Origin: an alpha proteobacterium BAL199
Lineage (GTDB): Bacteria > Pseudomonadota > Alphaproteobacteria > Thalassobaculales > Thalassobaculaceae
Assembly (NCBI GenBank): GCA_000171835.1
Contig: ABHC01000017.1
Location: 1 to 64,000, forward strand
DNA: 64,000 nucleotides
Direction: 5' to 3'
Shown: in pieces, positions 16,386 through 25,800 of the stretch
Numbering within the stretch: position 1 is the first letter of the stretch
Layout: every line of letters starts with the position of its first letter
Made by a program: the position numbers and the translations under genes
Notes under the pieces: model-generated
Told to the model about the DNA's origin: nothing
What the model saw: only the letters and a program-made list of their open reading frames with translations
Databases searched by the model: none

Positions 16386-16957
16386 GCCACCGCCTCCGAA
16401 TAGGGCTGGGCATCGCGTCCCTTCTGAAGTGCGTCGGTCCACCAGGACAGGCGCGCCAGCATCAGCTTGAACGCGTGGACGGCGCCCGCGGGGTCGCGCA
16501 ACGTGCCCACACCGTCGAACTGGTTCCAGGCGTTGGCGAAAGCCACGCCGTCGCGCAGTCCGACGGCGTGCAACTCGGTGAAAACGTTCCGCAGGTGCTC
16601 GACCGCTCGAATACCGCCCGACGCGCCGCCATAGGAGACGAACGCTACGGGTTTTGCCTGCCACTCGGCCTTGGCGGCGTCGATCAGCGCCTTCAGGGCG
16701 GCCGGGAAGGAGTGGTTGTACTCTGGCGTGACGACCACAAACGCCTGGGCGCGGTCGAGGCGGGCGAGCAGAGCCGACCGCGCAACCGGGTCGCCGGCGA
16801 TGGCCTTGGCAATCTCAGCATCGGCCGGGTCGATGACGTCCAGGGCGAAGCCGCCGTGGGTTTCGATCTGGGCCGCGGCCCACGCGGCGACGATGTCGCA
16901 CAGACGTTCCTCGCGGACGCTGCCGTAGATCAGGGTGATGTCGATGGTGGGGGACAT
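16382..16957 (-). CDS. NADPH-dependent FMN reductase
   Basis: A 191-residue flavodoxin-fold reductase. The start MSPTIDITLIYGSVRE is the typical flavin phosphate-binding opening, and VVTPEYNHSFPAALKALIDA with a later FVSYGGASGGIRAVEHL are the flavin-contact segments of the NADPH_red family. AGGAGCA precedes the ATG. It is the first gene of a two-gene operon with the NAT fusion and faces soxR; its promoter carries a perfect SoxR-type palindrome in a 19-base spacer. A role in quinone or nitro-compound reduction under redox stress is inferred from that control. Confidence 0.9.
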   Translation of the reverse strand: MSPTIDITLIYGSVREERLCDIVAAWAAAQIETHGGFALDVIDPADAEIAKAIAGDPVARSALLARLDRAQAFVVVTPEYNHSFPAALKALIDAAKAEWQAKPVAFVSYGGASGGIRAVEHLRNVFTELHAVGLRDGVAFANAWNQFDGVGTLRDPAGAVHAFKLMLARLSWWTDALQKGRDAQPYSEAVA

Positions 16958-16996
16958 TCGAGCGTGCTCCTGGATTGCGTCTTCCATGAGCACAGC

Positions 16997-17027
16997 CATA
17001 TGGAACCTCAACTATAGTTGAGGTCAA
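16997..17027 (-). promoter_or_regulatory. SoxR/MerR-type promoter of the FMN reductase operon
   Basis: On the minus strand TTGACC (-35, 17022-17027) and CATATG (-10, 16997-17002) are separated by 19 bases, the over-long spacer typical of promoters activated by MerR-family proteins. The spacer is filled by the SoxR-like palindrome. Confidence 0.75.
17005..17024. promoter_or_regulatory. SoxR operator
   Basis: ACCTCAACTATAGTTGAGGT is a perfect 20-base palindrome, close in form to the SoxR box (CCTCAAGT...ACTTGAGG). It ends eight bases before the soxR start and lies between the -35 and -10 of the divergent reductase operon, so one dimer could activate that operon and repress soxR. Confidence 0.85.
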
Positions 17028-17031
17028 GGGC

Positions 17032-17493
17032 GTGGCAAAAATTTCTCCCGATGCGATTTCCAGGATGCTGACGGTCGGCGAGGTGGCGCGACGCAGCGGC
17101 ATCGCCGTTTCGGCTGTGCACTTCTACGAGGCCAAGCAACTCATCCAAAGCCGCCGCACCGAGGGTAACCAGCGACGCTACCCGCGCGAGGTGCTGCGCC
17201 GGGTCGCGGTCATCAAGGTCGCACAGCGGGTCGGCATTCCGTTGGCAGAGGTTCGCGACGCCTTGGGCGGATTGCCTGCGGGACGCACGCCGACCGCCGA
17301 GGACTGGCAGGCCCTGTCCAGCCGCTGGCGGTCAACGCTGGATGCACGCATCGACAAGCTGGTTCGGCTGCGCGACCAGTTGGATGGCTGCATCGGATGC
17401 GGTTGCCTGTCGGTCCGCGACTGCCCGCTGCGAAACCCCTGGGACCAGTTGTCGGAACAGGGGACGGGGCCGCGCCTGTTGGATCCGGACTGA
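17032..17493 (+). CDS. soxR: Redox-sensitive transcriptional activator SoxR
   Basis: A 153-residue MerR-family protein. The winged helix-turn-helix is [20 protein letters not shown]. Four cysteines in the SoxR arrangement, C120-x2-C123-x-C125-x5-C131 ([12 protein letters not shown]), should hold the redox-active [2Fe-2S] cluster. The start is GTG. No superoxide dismutase or soxS is adjacent; the divergent flavin reductase and NAT fusion genes are the obvious targets, consistent with non-enteric SoxR regulons that respond to redox-cycling compounds. Confidence 0.95.
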   Translation: MAKISPDAISRMLTVGEVARRSGIAVSAVHFYEAKQLIQSRRTEGNQRRYPREVLRRVAVIKVAQRVGIPLAEVRDALGGLPAGRTPTAEDWQALSSRWRSTLDARIDKLVRLRDQLDGCIGCGCLSVRDCPLRNPWDQLSEQGTGPRLLDPD

Positions 17494-17571
17494 CCGCGAA
17501 GCCTTGGCGTCCTGGATGCGCGCTCCTAAGATGCCGGCACCTGAACGATCCACCCGATCCGGAGATTTCCG

Positions 17572-18732
17572 ATGACCGACGCGGCCGCCACCCGCGAGAA
17601 CGAACCCCGCATAGACGCCGAGGAAATCCTCGACGGAATCCTCGACTGGGTGGAGGTCGAGACCCCGACCTATCACGGTGCCGAGGTCAACAAGCTGGCC
17701 GAGAAGGTGCGGGCGCTGTGGGCCGATGTCGGGTGCTCGGCCCAGCGGATTCCGGGGCGTGACGGATTCGGCGATCACGTGCTGGTCCGTTCGCCGGACT
17801 GGAAGGAAGGGGAGCCGTCCCTGCTGGTGCTGTCGCACATGGACACGGTTCATCCGATGGGCACCAAGGAGGGTCCGAACCCGATCCGGCGCGAGGGTGA
17901 CTCGGTGTTCGGCCCGGGGATCTACGACATGAAGGCTGGCGCCTACCTGCCGTACTACGCGTGGCGCCACCTCAAGCGGCTCGGTCGCGCTCATGGCATG
18001 CCGGTGACTTGGCTGTATGTCTCCGAGGAGGAGGTCGGCAGCCCGACCAGCCGGGAGGTGATCGAGCGCGAGGCGAAGAAGGCCAAGTACGTGCTGGTGA
18101 CCGAACCGGCGCGCGACGGTGGCAAGATCGTTACCGCGCGCAAGGGAGTCGGCCGCTTCGAGCTGACTGTGACCGGCCGGCCGGCGCATGCCGGTGCCCA
18201 GCATCAGGACGGCCGCAGCGCGGTCAAGGAGTTGGCGCACCACATCCTGGAGATCGAGGGCTACACCGACTACGATCGCGGCGTGACCACCAATGTCGGG
18301 CTGGTGCAGGCAGGAACGGGCGTAAACGTGGTGCCGCGCGACGCTACCGCCGAGATCGATCTGCGGGTGATCACCGCCGCCGACGGCGAAGAACTGACCG
18401 CGAAGATCCTGAACCGGGTGGCGCGTGATCCCGATGTTACCGTGGTCGCGACCGGCGGCATGAACCGCCCGCCCTACGAGCGTTCGGCGGAGATCGAATC
18501 GCTGTTCGATCAGGCGAAGACGTTGGCTGCCAAGGGGGGGCTGGACCTGGTGTCGACGCCCCTGACCGGCGGCGGCTCCGACGGTAACTTCACCGCGGCC
18601 CTCGGCGTGCCGACGCTCGACGGTCTCGGCGCCGACGGCAAGGGGGCGCACACACTGCATGAGCAGATCTACGTGTCGTCCCTGGAGCCACGGGCCCGCA
18701 TGTGGGTCGAACTGCTGGCGGGGCTGAAATGA
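17572..18732 (+). CDS. M20 family metallopeptidase (glutamate carboxypeptidase-like)
   Basis: A 386-residue two-zinc hydrolase of the carboxypeptidase G2 group. Metal and catalytic motifs are visible: LSHMDTVHP (His, Asp), GIYDMKAGA (Asp), YVSEEEVGS (general base Glu pair), TEPARDG and the late TLHEQIYV (His). A dimerisation insert with [13 protein letters not shown] lies in the middle. GGAG precedes ATG. There is no signal peptide, so it is cytoplasmic. It overlaps hisI by ATGA, an unexpected partner. Peptide, folate or N-acyl amino acid substrates are all possible. Confidence 0.88.
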   Translation: MTDAAATRENEPRIDAEEILDGILDWVEVETPTYHGAEVNKLAEKVRALWADVGCSAQRIPGRDGFGDHVLVRSPDWKEGEPSLLVLSHMDTVHPMGTKEGPNPIRREGDSVFGPGIYDMKAGAYLPYYAWRHLKRLGRAHGMPVTWLYVSEEEVGSPTSREVIEREAKKAKYVLVTEPARDGGKIVTARKGVGRFELTVTGRPAHAGAQHQDGRSAVKELAHHILEIEGYTDYDRGVTTNVGLVQAGTGVNVVPRDATAEIDLRVITAADGEELTAKILNRVARDPDVTVVATGGMNRPPYERSAEIESLFDQAKTLAAKGGLDLVSTPLTGGGSDGNFTAALGVPTLDGLGADGKGAHTLHEQIYVSSLEPRARMWVELLAGLK

Positions 18733-19178
18733 CGGTCGCTTTCGCGCCGCGCGGCAGCCATGTCGAGGTCGAGGAGGGGCTGGAGCTTGCTCCGAAATTC
18801 GATGCCGACGGGCTGATCCCGGCGATCGCCACCGACGCCACCGACGGCACGGTGCTGATGATGGCGTGGATGAACGCCGCCGCGCTGAGTGCCACCATCG
18901 AGACCGGCGAGGCCCACTACTGGTCGCGGTCGCGCCGGGAGATGTGGCGCAAAGGCGGTACCAGCGGCCACGTCCAACGGGTGCGCGAGGTGCGGCTGGA
19001 CTGCGATCAGGACGCGGTTCTGTTGCTGGTCGATCAGGAAGGGCCGGGGGCCTGTCATGTCGGCTACCGCGCCTGCTTCTTCCGTAGGGTGGTGCCGGAT
19101 GGATCCGGTGGGGTGCGGCTGGAGACCGTGGAGCCGAGAGCTTATAACCCTGGGACTGTCTATGAGGGCGGGTCGTGA
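18729..19178 (+). CDS. hisI: Phosphoribosyl-AMP cyclohydrolase
   Basis: A 149-residue HisI enzyme, third step of histidine synthesis (opening of the purine ring of phosphoribosyl-AMP). Family motifs are intact: [18 protein letters not shown], the metal site DCDQD, and the C-terminal [12 protein letters not shown] with the zinc cysteines. The start overlaps the peptidase stop as ATGA, and its own stop overlaps the next gene as GTGA. No other his genes are in the window, so this copy has been placed in a peptidase/deaminase operon. Confidence 0.93.
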   Translation: MTVAFAPRGSHVEVEEGLELAPKFDADGLIPAIATDATDGTVLMMAWMNAAALSATIETGEAHYWSRSRREMWRKGGTSGHVQRVREVRLDCDQDAVLLLVDQEGPGACHVGYRACFFRRVVPDGSGGVRLETVEPRAYNPGTVYEGGS

Positions 19179-19726
19179 CCGGCAAGGTCGAATTGCTGCT
19201 GCCGGCGGTGGCGCGCTCGGCCGCCGTGACCGAGACGCCGCTCGGCCGGCTCACGGTTCCGTCGCGGGCAGTACCGGAGCGCCGGGTGATGGTTGATCCG
19301 CAGGAATTGGTGGACCTGCGCAACGCGGCACGGTCGGCGGCGGACCGGGCACACGCGCCGTATTCCAAGTTCACCGTCGGCGCGGCCCTGATCATGGCCG
19401 ATGATCCGGAGCGGCGGGTGTTCACTGGCGCCAACGTCGAGAACGCGACCTACGGCGCCACCATCTGCGCGGAGCGCACCGTCATTGCCCAGGCTGCGGC
19501 GGCAGGGTTCCGCAGGATTGCGATCCTGGCCGTGTCCTGTACGAAGGCGCTGCACGCCCGGCTGGCCGACCGGTCGCCTTGCGGGATCTGTCGGCAGACC
19601 ATCGCGGAGTTCTCAACCGACGTTCCGCCGAGTCTGGTGCTGATCGATTCGGGGGACGACGACGTGCTCGGCGATGTCCTCGATCTCGACCGGTTGCTGC
19701 CGTACGCGTTCCGAATTGCGCCGTAG
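19175..19726 (+). CDS. cdd: Cytidine deaminase
   Basis: A 183-residue zinc enzyme that deaminates cytidine and deoxycytidine in pyrimidine salvage. Motifs: [12 protein letters not shown] (substrate loop), [15 protein letters not shown] (Cys zinc ligand with catalytic Glu) and SPCGICRQ (two Cys ligands), the tetrameric three-cysteine form. The GTG at 19175 overlaps the hisI stop and gives a 38-residue N-terminal extension; an internal start at 19289 ([14 protein letters not shown]) would give the usual family length. Overlaps argue for the upstream start, family length for the downstream one. Confidence 0.9.
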   Translation: MTGKVELLLPAVARSAAVTETPLGRLTVPSRAVPERRVMVDPQELVDLRNAARSAADRAHAPYSKFTVGAALIMADDPERRVFTGANVENATYGATICAERTVIAQAAAAGFRRIAILAVSCTKALHARLADRSPCGICRQTIAEFSTDVPPSLVLIDSGDDDVLGDVLDLDRLLPYAFRIAP

Positions 19727-19744
19727 GGAGCCCGACCGGCTGGA

Positions 19745-20206
19745 TCAAGCCGGGGCCGCCGGCCAGCCGGCGGTCTGGCGCAATGCCTCGGCCAGTACCA
19801 TGCCTGCCGTTACCGCGACGTTCAGCGACCGGGCGCCCGGTACCATCGGTACGCGCACGGCGAGGTCGGCGGCCGTGTGCAGAGCGTCGGGCACACCGGC
19901 GCTCTCCCGACCGAGAACCAGATGATCGTCATTCTCGAACCGCGCGTCCGGCAGCGGCGTAGCGCCACGGGTGGTCAGCAGCGCCAGGCGTCCCGGTGAT
20001 CGCGCCGCCAGGAAGGCTTCCCACGAGGAGTGGCGGGCGACCGTGGCGAACTCGAGATAATCCATGCCGGCTCGGCGCAATCGCGGTTCGGACCACACGA
20101 AGCCGCAGGGCTCGATGATGTCGACACCCACACCGACGCAGGCCGCCAGACGCAGGATGGTTCCGGCGTTCTGCGGGATGTCGGGCTGGAACAGCACAAG
20201 GCGCAT
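19745..20206 (-). CDS. trmL: tRNA (cytidine(34)-2'-O)-methyltransferase
   Basis: A 153-residue SPOUT methyltransferase of the TrmL type, methylating the wobble base of leucine tRNAs with SAM. Diagnostic segments: LFQPDIPQNAGTILRLAA at the N-terminus, LGRESAGVPDAL and the knot region VPMVPGARSLNVAVTAGMVL. Length is normal for the family. Monocistronic, convergent with the cytidine deaminase gene. Confidence 0.93.
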   Translation of the reverse strand: MRLVLFQPDIPQNAGTILRLAACVGVGVDIIEPCGFVWSEPRLRRAGMDYLEFATVARHSSWEAFLAARSPGRLALLTTRGATPLPDARFENDDHLVLGRESAGVPDALHTAADLAVRVPMVPGARSLNVAVTAGMVLAEALRQTAGWPAAPA

Positions 20207-20389
20207 GCATGGCTAATAACCGCGGCGCGACGCTTTGCAAACCATTGAGCCGTGGGGTATAGCGAAGCGGCACGGGGCGGGTAGGTCGGCCGGATTGCGA
20301 CAGCGCGTCGCGTTGGACCGGACGCCGGTTCCGTATAGTGAGTTGAGTCTGGGGTCGTCCGGGGGCGACCGTGTGAGGGTTGGAGGACC

Positions 20390-20920
20390 ATGGCTGACAC
20401 CCATCAGGGCGAAACCCGCCGCGATTTCCTGTACATCGCGACGGCTGCCGTCGGCGCTGTCGGGGCGGCGAGCGCGGTTTGGCCGTTTGTCGATCAGATG
20501 AATCCGGCTGCCGACGTGCTGGCGCTCGCATCGATCGAGTTCGATACCGCGACCGTGACCGAGGGTATGGCGGTTACCGTGAAATGGCGCGGCAAGCCGG
20601 TCTTCGTACGGCACCGCACGCCGGACGAGATCGAGAAGGCGCGCGCAGTGCCATTGGCCGATCTGCCGGATCCGGCAGCCGACGCCACGCGCGCGCTGAA
20701 GCCCGAGCAGCTGATCGTGGTCGGCGTGTGCACCCATCTGGGTTGCGTGCCGCTGGGCCAGAAGCCGTCGGACCCGCGCGGCGACTACGGCGGCTGGTTC
20801 TGCCCGTGCCACGGCTCGCACTACGACACGGCCGGCCGGATCCGCAAGGGCCCGGCGCCGAAGAACCTGGTGGTGCCGGATTACCAGTACGTTTCCGACA
20901 CCGTCGTCCGAATCGGCTGA
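20390..20920 (+). CDS. petA: Ubiquinol-cytochrome c reductase Rieske iron-sulfur subunit
   Basis: A 176-residue Rieske protein of the bc1 complex. It has an N-terminal twin-arginine-like [11 protein letters not shown] membrane anchor, and the 2Fe-2S ligands C114/H116 (CTHLGC) and C138/H141 (CPCHGSHYD) with the disulfide pair C119 and C140. It accepts an electron from ubiquinol and passes it to cytochrome c1. First gene of petABC, with TTGGAGGACC before the ATG. The transcript ends at a strong hairpin after petC. Confidence 0.96.
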   Translation: MADTHQGETRRDFLYIATAAVGAVGAASAVWPFVDQMNPAADVLALASIEFDTATVTEGMAVTVKWRGKPVFVRHRTPDEIEKARAVPLADLPDPAADATRALKPEQLIVVGVCTHLGCVPLGQKPSDPRGDYGGWFCPCHGSHYDTAGRIRKGPAPKNLVVPDYQYVSDTVVRIG

Positions 20921-20936
20921 GGGAGGGCGACACACC

Positions 20937-22193
20937 ATGGCCGCGAAATTCGAGAATTCGATCGTGCGCTGGATCGACCACCGGCTGCCGATCTTCACCT
21001 TCATGCACCACGAGCTGCATGAGTATCCGACGCCGAAGAACCTGAATTACTGGTGGAATTTCGGTTCGCTCGCCGGCATCGCGCTGGTCATCATGCTGAT
21101 CAGCGGCATCACGCTGGCGATGCACTACACCCCGCACGTGGACTACGCCTTCGACTCCGTCGAGCGCATCATGCGCGACGTGAACTACGGCTGGCTGATC
21201 CGCTACATCCACATGAACGGAGCCAGCTTCTTCTTCATCGTCGTCTACATCCACATCTTCCGCGGCCTGTACTTCGGTTCCTACAAGGCGCCGCGCGAAC
21301 TGCTGTGGATGCTGGGCGTGGTCATCATGCTGCTGATGATGGCGACCGCCTTCATGGGCTACGTGCTGCCGTGGGGCCAGATGAGCTTCTGGGGCGCGAC
21401 GGTGATCACCAACCTGTTCTCGGCGATCCCGGTGGTCGGTGAGAGCATCGTGACCTGGCTGTGGGGCGGCTTTGCGGTCGACAACCCGACGCTGAACCGG
21501 TTCTTCTCGCTGCACTACCTGCTGCCGTTCGTGATCATCGGCGTCGTGGTCTTGCACCTGGTGGCGTTGCACCGCTTCGGGTCGAACAACCCGCTGGGCG
21601 TCGACATCAAGAGCGCCAAGGACCAGATCCCGTTCCATCCGTACTACACGGTGAAGGACGCGTTCGGCCTGGGCGTGTTTCTGATCGTGTTCTCGGCGGT
21701 GGTGTTCTTCGCACCGAACTTCTTCGGCGAGCCGGACAACTACATCCCGGCGAACCCGCTGGTCACGCCGGCGCACATCGTGCCGGAATGGTACTTCCTG
21801 CCGTTTTACGCGATCCTCCGCTCGATCCCCGACAAGCTCGGTGGCGTGTTGTTCATGTTCGGCTCGATCGCCGTGCTGTTCATCCTGCCCTGGCTTGATC
21901 GTTCCCCGGTGCGCAGCGGCCAGTTCCGGCCGATCTTCAAGATCTTCTTCTGGATCCTGGTGGTCGACGTGGTGGCGCTGACCTACTTCGGCGGCAAGCC
22001 GGCCGAAGGCTGGTACGTGATCGGCTCGCGGTTCGCGACGGCGTACTACTTCATCCACTTCCTGCTCGTCCTGCCGCTGCTCTCGATCTTCGAGACCCCG
22101 CGGCAGCTGCCGAAATCGATCAGTGAGCCGGTGCTCGGCGGGGGTGCAGGTTTAGCCGGCGCCGCTACGGCGCCGCGGGAGAACGACCGATGA
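20937..22193 (+). CDS. petB: Cytochrome b of the bc1 complex
   Basis: A 418-residue polytopic protein with eight or more membrane segments and the b-type heme histidines in segments such as [11 protein letters not shown] / [11 protein letters not shown] and [21 protein letters not shown]. The quinol-site PEWY motif is present ([10 protein letters not shown]). It is of the full-length bacterial form (b6 plus subunit IV region in one chain). GAGGGAGG precedes ATG. It overlaps petC by ATGA. Confidence 0.96.
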   Translation: MAAKFENSIVRWIDHRLPIFTFMHHELHEYPTPKNLNYWWNFGSLAGIALVIMLISGITLAMHYTPHVDYAFDSVERIMRDVNYGWLIRYIHMNGASFFFIVVYIHIFRGLYFGSYKAPRELLWMLGVVIMLLMMATAFMGYVLPWGQMSFWGATVITNLFSAIPVVGESIVTWLWGGFAVDNPTLNRFFSLHYLLPFVIIGVVVLHLVALHRFGSNNPLGVDIKSAKDQIPFHPYYTVKDAFGLGVFLIVFSAVVFFAPNFFGEPDNYIPANPLVTPAHIVPEWYFLPFYAILRSIPDKLGGVLFMFGSIAVLFILPWLDRSPVRSGQFRPIFKIFFWILVVDVVALTYFGGKPAEGWYVIGSRFATAYYFIHFLLVLPLLSIFETPRQLPKSISEPVLGGGAGLAGAATAPRENDR

Positions 22194-22954
22194 TCGCGCG
22201 TATCAAGACATTGGCGGCGACCGCACTGGTCGCTTCCGCCCTGGCTGGCCCGGCGCTGGCTGCGGGGGAGGTCGAGATACCGAAGCAGGACTGGTCGTTC
22301 AGCGGTGTGTTCGGAACCTTCGACCGGGCGTCGCTGCAGCGCGGCTTCCAAGTCTACCAGAACGTCTGCGCGAGCTGCCACGCGCTCAAGCACGTCGCTT
22401 ACCGGAACCTCGTCCAACTCGGCTACAACGAGGACGAGATCAAGGCGATCGCGGCCGAGAAGGAAGTCCGCGACGGTCCGAACGACGAGGGCGAGATGTT
22501 CAACCGCCCGGCCAAGCCGTCGGACCGGTTTGTCAGCCCGTTCGCGAATGACGAGGCGGCGCGTGCTTCCAACGGTGGCGCACTTCCGCCGGACTTGTCG
22601 TTGATCGTTGACGCTCGGGTTGGTGGAGCGAACTACCTGTACGCCGTGCTGACCGGCTACAAGGACGCACCGGCTGACGTGAAGATCCCGGACGGTATGT
22701 ATTACAATGCCAGTTTCACCGGATCGCAGATTGCCATGCCGCCCCCGCTGTTTCCGGATGGCGTGACCTATGGCGACAACACGCCGGCGACGATTGCCCA
22801 GCAGGCCAAGGACGTTTCCACGTTCCTGGCTTGGGCGTCGGAGCCCAATCTTGAGCAAAGCAAGCGGACCGGGGTGATGGTGATCCTGTTCCTGCTGGTG
22901 TTCACCGGCCTGCTGTACGCGACCAAGCGGAAGATCTGGGCCAGCGTGCACTAA
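22190..22954 (+). CDS. petC: Cytochrome c1
   Basis: A 254-residue exported c-type cytochrome. Signal peptide about 1-25 (ending ALAAG), heme-binding motif C60-A-S-C63-H64, later methionine region [10 protein letters not shown] for the sixth ligand, and a C-terminal membrane anchor ([17 protein letters not shown]). It carries electrons from the Rieske protein to soluble or membrane cytochrome c. Last gene of the operon, followed by a terminator. Confidence 0.96.
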   Translation: MIARIKTLAATALVASALAGPALAAGEVEIPKQDWSFSGVFGTFDRASLQRGFQVYQNVCASCHALKHVAYRNLVQLGYNEDEIKAIAAEKEVRDGPNDEGEMFNRPAKPSDRFVSPFANDEAARASNGGALPPDLSLIVDARVGGANYLYAVLTGYKDAPADVKIPDGMYYNASFTGSQIAMPPPLFPDGVTYGDNTPATIAQQAKDVSTFLAWASEPNLEQSKRTGVMVILFLLVFTGLLYATKRKIWASVH

Positions 22955-22977
22955 GCGGTACGATCCCGAACGGGTTG

Positions 22978-23008
22978 AATGGGCCGGAGGAAATTTCTCC
23001 GGCCCATT
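22978..23008 (+). terminator. Rho-independent terminator of petABC
   Basis: AATGGGCCGGAG and CTCCGGCCCATT form a perfect twelve-base-pair stem around a seven-base AT-rich loop, followed by TTCGTTT, 23 bases after the petC stop. Confidence 0.92.
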
Positions 23009-23082
23009 TTCGTTTCGAGCCGGGAACCGGTGTGTGGGAGCGGCGTTTCCAATTTGGTTAACGCTCAAAGACGGTGTTCCCA

Positions 23083-23649
23083 ATGCCCCATGTCGTGACC
23101 CCTGTGACCACCCGTACCGCGTGGGTCGCCAGCGCTTCCCTGTTGGCGCTCGGCAGCCTGATCCTGGCGTTCGGGATCGGCTGGGCCGCCGTCGAGGCGG
23201 TATCGATCATCAAGCTCGGATACGGTCTGCACGCGCCCGAATACGGCCGCTCGATCGTTGGTGCCGCATGCGTCGTCATCGTCGGCGGACTGTTGGTCTA
23301 TGCGTTGCTGCAACATCTCGAATCCGATGAGCGAACCATCGTCCAGATCGATTTCGATCGGCCGATCGTCGGATTCCATGGCAAGCGGCTCAGTGCTGAC
23401 CGCTGGCGGGTCGAGGCGCAGATTTCCGTCCTGGCCCGACGGGCGCTCACCCCGGTGGTCCACGACCGGGCCGATGAGATCGCACACGCCGCCGCCGAGG
23501 CGTTGGCCATGCTGGGACCGCGTGCCGCCCACCGACCGGACCGGACCCGAGCTGAGGAGGCCTTGACGGTCATGATCAACCGCACGCTGCGCAATCGGGT
23601 AGTCCAGGCCATCCGCATTCGCCACATCGATCTGACGCCTGCTCTCTGA
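23083..23649 (+). CDS. Membrane protein of unknown function
   Basis: A 188-residue protein with two hydrophobic segments in the first 90 residues (ASASLLALGSLILAFGIGWA and IVGAACVVIVGGLLVYALL) and a roughly 100-residue soluble C-terminal part containing a long helix-prone stretch and ending MINRTLRNRVVQAIRIRHIDL. I do not recognise the family. A GTG nine bases upstream (23074) is an alternative start. Alone between the petC terminator and the MTA phosphorylase gene. Confidence 0.65.
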   Translation: MPHVVTPVTTRTAWVASASLLALGSLILAFGIGWAAVEAVSIIKLGYGLHAPEYGRSIVGAACVVIVGGLLVYALLQHLESDERTIVQIDFDRPIVGFHGKRLSADRWRVEAQISVLARRALTPVVHDRADEIAHAAAEALAMLGPRAAHRPDRTRAEEALTVMINRTLRNRVVQAIRIRHIDLTPAL

Positions 23650-23764
23650 CCTTGTCGGCCAGCGCGTTTGCCGACGGATTGGTCTCTCGCCCTTTCGCTG
23701 CCCTGTCGCCCCGCGCTATAGGTGATGGCACGGGAATCGGGCGGACAGTGGAGAGACCGGGACG

Positions 23765-24652
23765 ATGGCGAATGAAACGCGGGACGCGCTGCTCGGCGTG
23801 ATCGGTGGTAGCGGCGTGTACCAGATCGATGGACTGGAAAACACCCGCTGGGAAACCGTGCCGTCGTCGTTCGGTGAACCCTCGGACCAGTTGCTGTTCG
23901 GCGATCTGGACGGCCAGTCACTGGTGTTTCTGCCGCGCCACGGCCGCGGCCACCGCTACAGTCCGACCGATATCAACTACCGTGCCAACATCGACGCGAT
24001 GAAGCGCGCCGGAGTGACCGACATCATTTCGGTCTCGGCCGTCGGCTCCCTGAAGCATGAGTATGCGCCCGGGCACTTCGTGCTGATCGACCAGTTCATT
24101 GACCGGACGTTCGCCCGTGAGAAGAGCTTCTTCAGCAAGGGCTGCGTTGCCCATGTCTCAATGGCGCACCCGATCAGCACCCGGCTGGTCGACGCGCTTG
24201 ACGAGGCTTGCAAGGAACTCGATCTGCCGCACAGCCGGGGCGGCACCTACATGACGATGGAGGGTCCGCAGTTCTCGACCTTGGCCGAGTCCAATCTGTA
24301 TCGGTCGTGGGGCTGTGACGTGATCGGCATGACCAACATGCCCGAGGCAAAGCTGGCCCGCGAGGCGGAGATCCCCTATGCGACCGTCGCCATGGTCACC
24401 GACTACGATTGCTGGCACCCGGACCACGATCACGTCACGGTGGAAGTGGTGGTGCGGGTGTTGTTGTCGAACGCCGACAAGGCCCGTGCGCTGATCAAGG
24501 CGGCGGCACCGAAGCTGCGTCGCCGCCCGATGATTGACGAGCAGGGCGGCGACCGAGCGCTGGACCATGCCATGATCACCCATGCCGAGGCTCGCGATCC
24601 CGAGGTGGTGGCACGCCTCGACGCGATCGCCGGCCGGGTTCTCGGCGGATAG
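23765..24652 (+). CDS. mtnP: S-methyl-5'-thioadenosine phosphorylase
   Basis: A 295-residue purine nucleoside phosphorylase of the MTAP type. It splits methylthioadenosine to adenine and methylthioribose-1-phosphate, salvaging the by-product of polyamine synthesis. Motifs: GVIGGSGVYQ, FLPRHGRGHRYSPTDINYRANI (phosphate and substrate site), TYMTMEGPQFST and MTNMPEAKLAREAEI. Followed twelve bases later by a TPR gene. An adenine deaminase and homospermidine synthase further along the window are metabolically related. Confidence 0.94.
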   Translation: MANETRDALLGVIGGSGVYQIDGLENTRWETVPSSFGEPSDQLLFGDLDGQSLVFLPRHGRGHRYSPTDINYRANIDAMKRAGVTDIISVSAVGSLKHEYAPGHFVLIDQFIDRTFAREKSFFSKGCVAHVSMAHPISTRLVDALDEACKELDLPHSRGGTYMTMEGPQFSTLAESNLYRSWGCDVIGMTNMPEAKLAREAEIPYATVAMVTDYDCWHPDHDHVTVEVVVRVLLSNADKARALIKAAAPKLRRRPMIDEQGGDRALDHAMITHAEARDPEVVARLDAIAGRVLGG

Positions 24653-24663
24653 GAGCGAACGCG

Positions 24664-25086
24664 GTGCGCGGACGGGGACGCGGCGGGATCGGCGGTCTGG
24701 AGGGCCTGTACAAGAAGGTCACGGCCGACCGGCCGCACGATGCCCGCACGCTCAACGTCAGATCCGTGCTGGCGCTGGAGAACGGTCGAGCAGCGGAAGC
24801 GGCGGAACTGATCGGCCGCGCGATCGTGCTGGAGCCGGCGGAACGGACCTACCTGTTCCACATGGCCAAGGTGTGCGCCCGCGGCGGATGGTGGCACGAG
24901 GCGACGGACGCGTTGCGCCGAGCGATCTATGTCGACCCGCACGATGCCGAGAGTTGGTATGGCCTGGGCGCCGCATTCCATGAACTGGGCGAACCCTACC
25001 AGGCGGTCGTGTGCTGGCAGCAGTGCCTGTACCTCGAGCCCGGCCATTCCGGCGCCATGGAGGCGCTGGCCCGGGCCGGAGGCTGA
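24664..25086 (+). CDS. Tetratricopeptide repeat protein
   Basis: A 140-residue soluble protein made of about three TPR units (RSVLALENGRAAEAAELIGR, then a RAIYVDPHDAESWYGLGAAF unit and YQAVVCWQQCLYLEPGHSGA). The start is GTG with TAGGAGCG upstream. TPR arrays mediate protein contacts; no partner is indicated. Probably co-transcribed with mtnP. Confidence 0.85.
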   Translation: MRGRGRGGIGGLEGLYKKVTADRPHDARTLNVRSVLALENGRAAEAAELIGRAIVLEPAERTYLFHMAKVCARGGWWHEATDALRRAIYVDPHDAESWYGLGAAFHELGEPYQAVVCWQQCLYLEPGHSGAMEALARAGG

Positions 25087-25091
25087 CCGCC

Positions 25092-25643
25092 TCAGCGGTC
25101 GATGCGCGTCAGACTCGGCCAGTCCAGCGCCACGTGATCCGGCAGTTGCAGCGACGACCAGATGTCCATCGGCGCCCCGTTGCCGCCCTCGGCGGTCAGC
25201 AGGGTTATGACCGTACCGTGTGAGACGATCAACTCGTCGTCGGCAGTCTCTTGCATGATGGCTTCGATGGCCGAGCGGAAGCGGACGCGCGCTGCGTCGG
25301 CGCTTTCGGTGCCGAAGACCACTTCATCCGGCTGGGCGAAGAACCGGCGGACGTTGTCAGTGAACGCCCGTGCACCGCTGGTTTGTTGCGCCACAAGACG
25401 GTGATGCTCCTCCAGACCGTCACGGATCTCTAATGGCAAGTCGAGGACCTGCGCGATGAGTCTGCCCGTATCGCGTGCCTTGGCTTCCGGGCTGGCGACG
25501 ACCCGGTGCAACCCGCAATCTTGAAAGCGTTCGGTGAAGCTTTCGATCCGGGCTGGGGAGTCCGGCGCGAGCCGCCATTCGTGGGACGGCACGCTGAAAT
25601 CGACGGAAACTTGGCCGTGCCTGACGAGGTGAAGGACGCGCAT
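25092..25643 (-). CDS. Histidine phosphatase family protein
   Basis: A 183-residue protein with the phosphoglycerate-mutase fold: LVRHGQ at the N-terminus provides the phospho-histidine, and IVSHGTVITLL near residue 145 supplies the second catalytic histidine. Length and motifs fit small broad-specificity phosphatases rather than glycolytic mutase. Convergent with the TPR gene (five bases apart) and divergent from the trehalose/GH15 operon. Substrate not predictable. Confidence 0.85.
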   Translation of the reverse strand: MRVLHLVRHGQVSVDFSVPSHEWRLAPDSPARIESFTERFQDCGLHRVVASPEAKARDTGRLIAQVLDLPLEIRDGLEEHHRLVAQQTSGARAFTDNVRRFFAQPDEVVFGTESADAARVRFRSAIEAIMQETADDELIVSHGTVITLLTAEGGNGAPMDIWSSLQLPDHVALDWPSLTRIDR

Positions 25644-25800
25644 GCCGACGATCTAGCGCAGTGGTAGAAGCTGCGCAACGCGATGGTGTGGCCCGGAACC
25701 GAGTGCACCGACCGGCGGTTGACGAGTGCCGGCGTTTGACCGACCCAACCGGCATCCCTACCTTTGCGAAGACGTCCATCTGAACGGAGCATCAGAGCTT

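Noticed and set aside
17332-19434. 700-codon minus-strand frame over soxR, the M20 peptidase and hisI
   Set aside because: Antisense to three genes with intact motifs; no family pattern of its own.
20574-22058. 494-codon minus-strand frame over petA and petB
   Set aside because: Antisense to highly conserved bc1 genes; His/Asp/Arg-rich composition is the reverse complement of membrane-protein codons.
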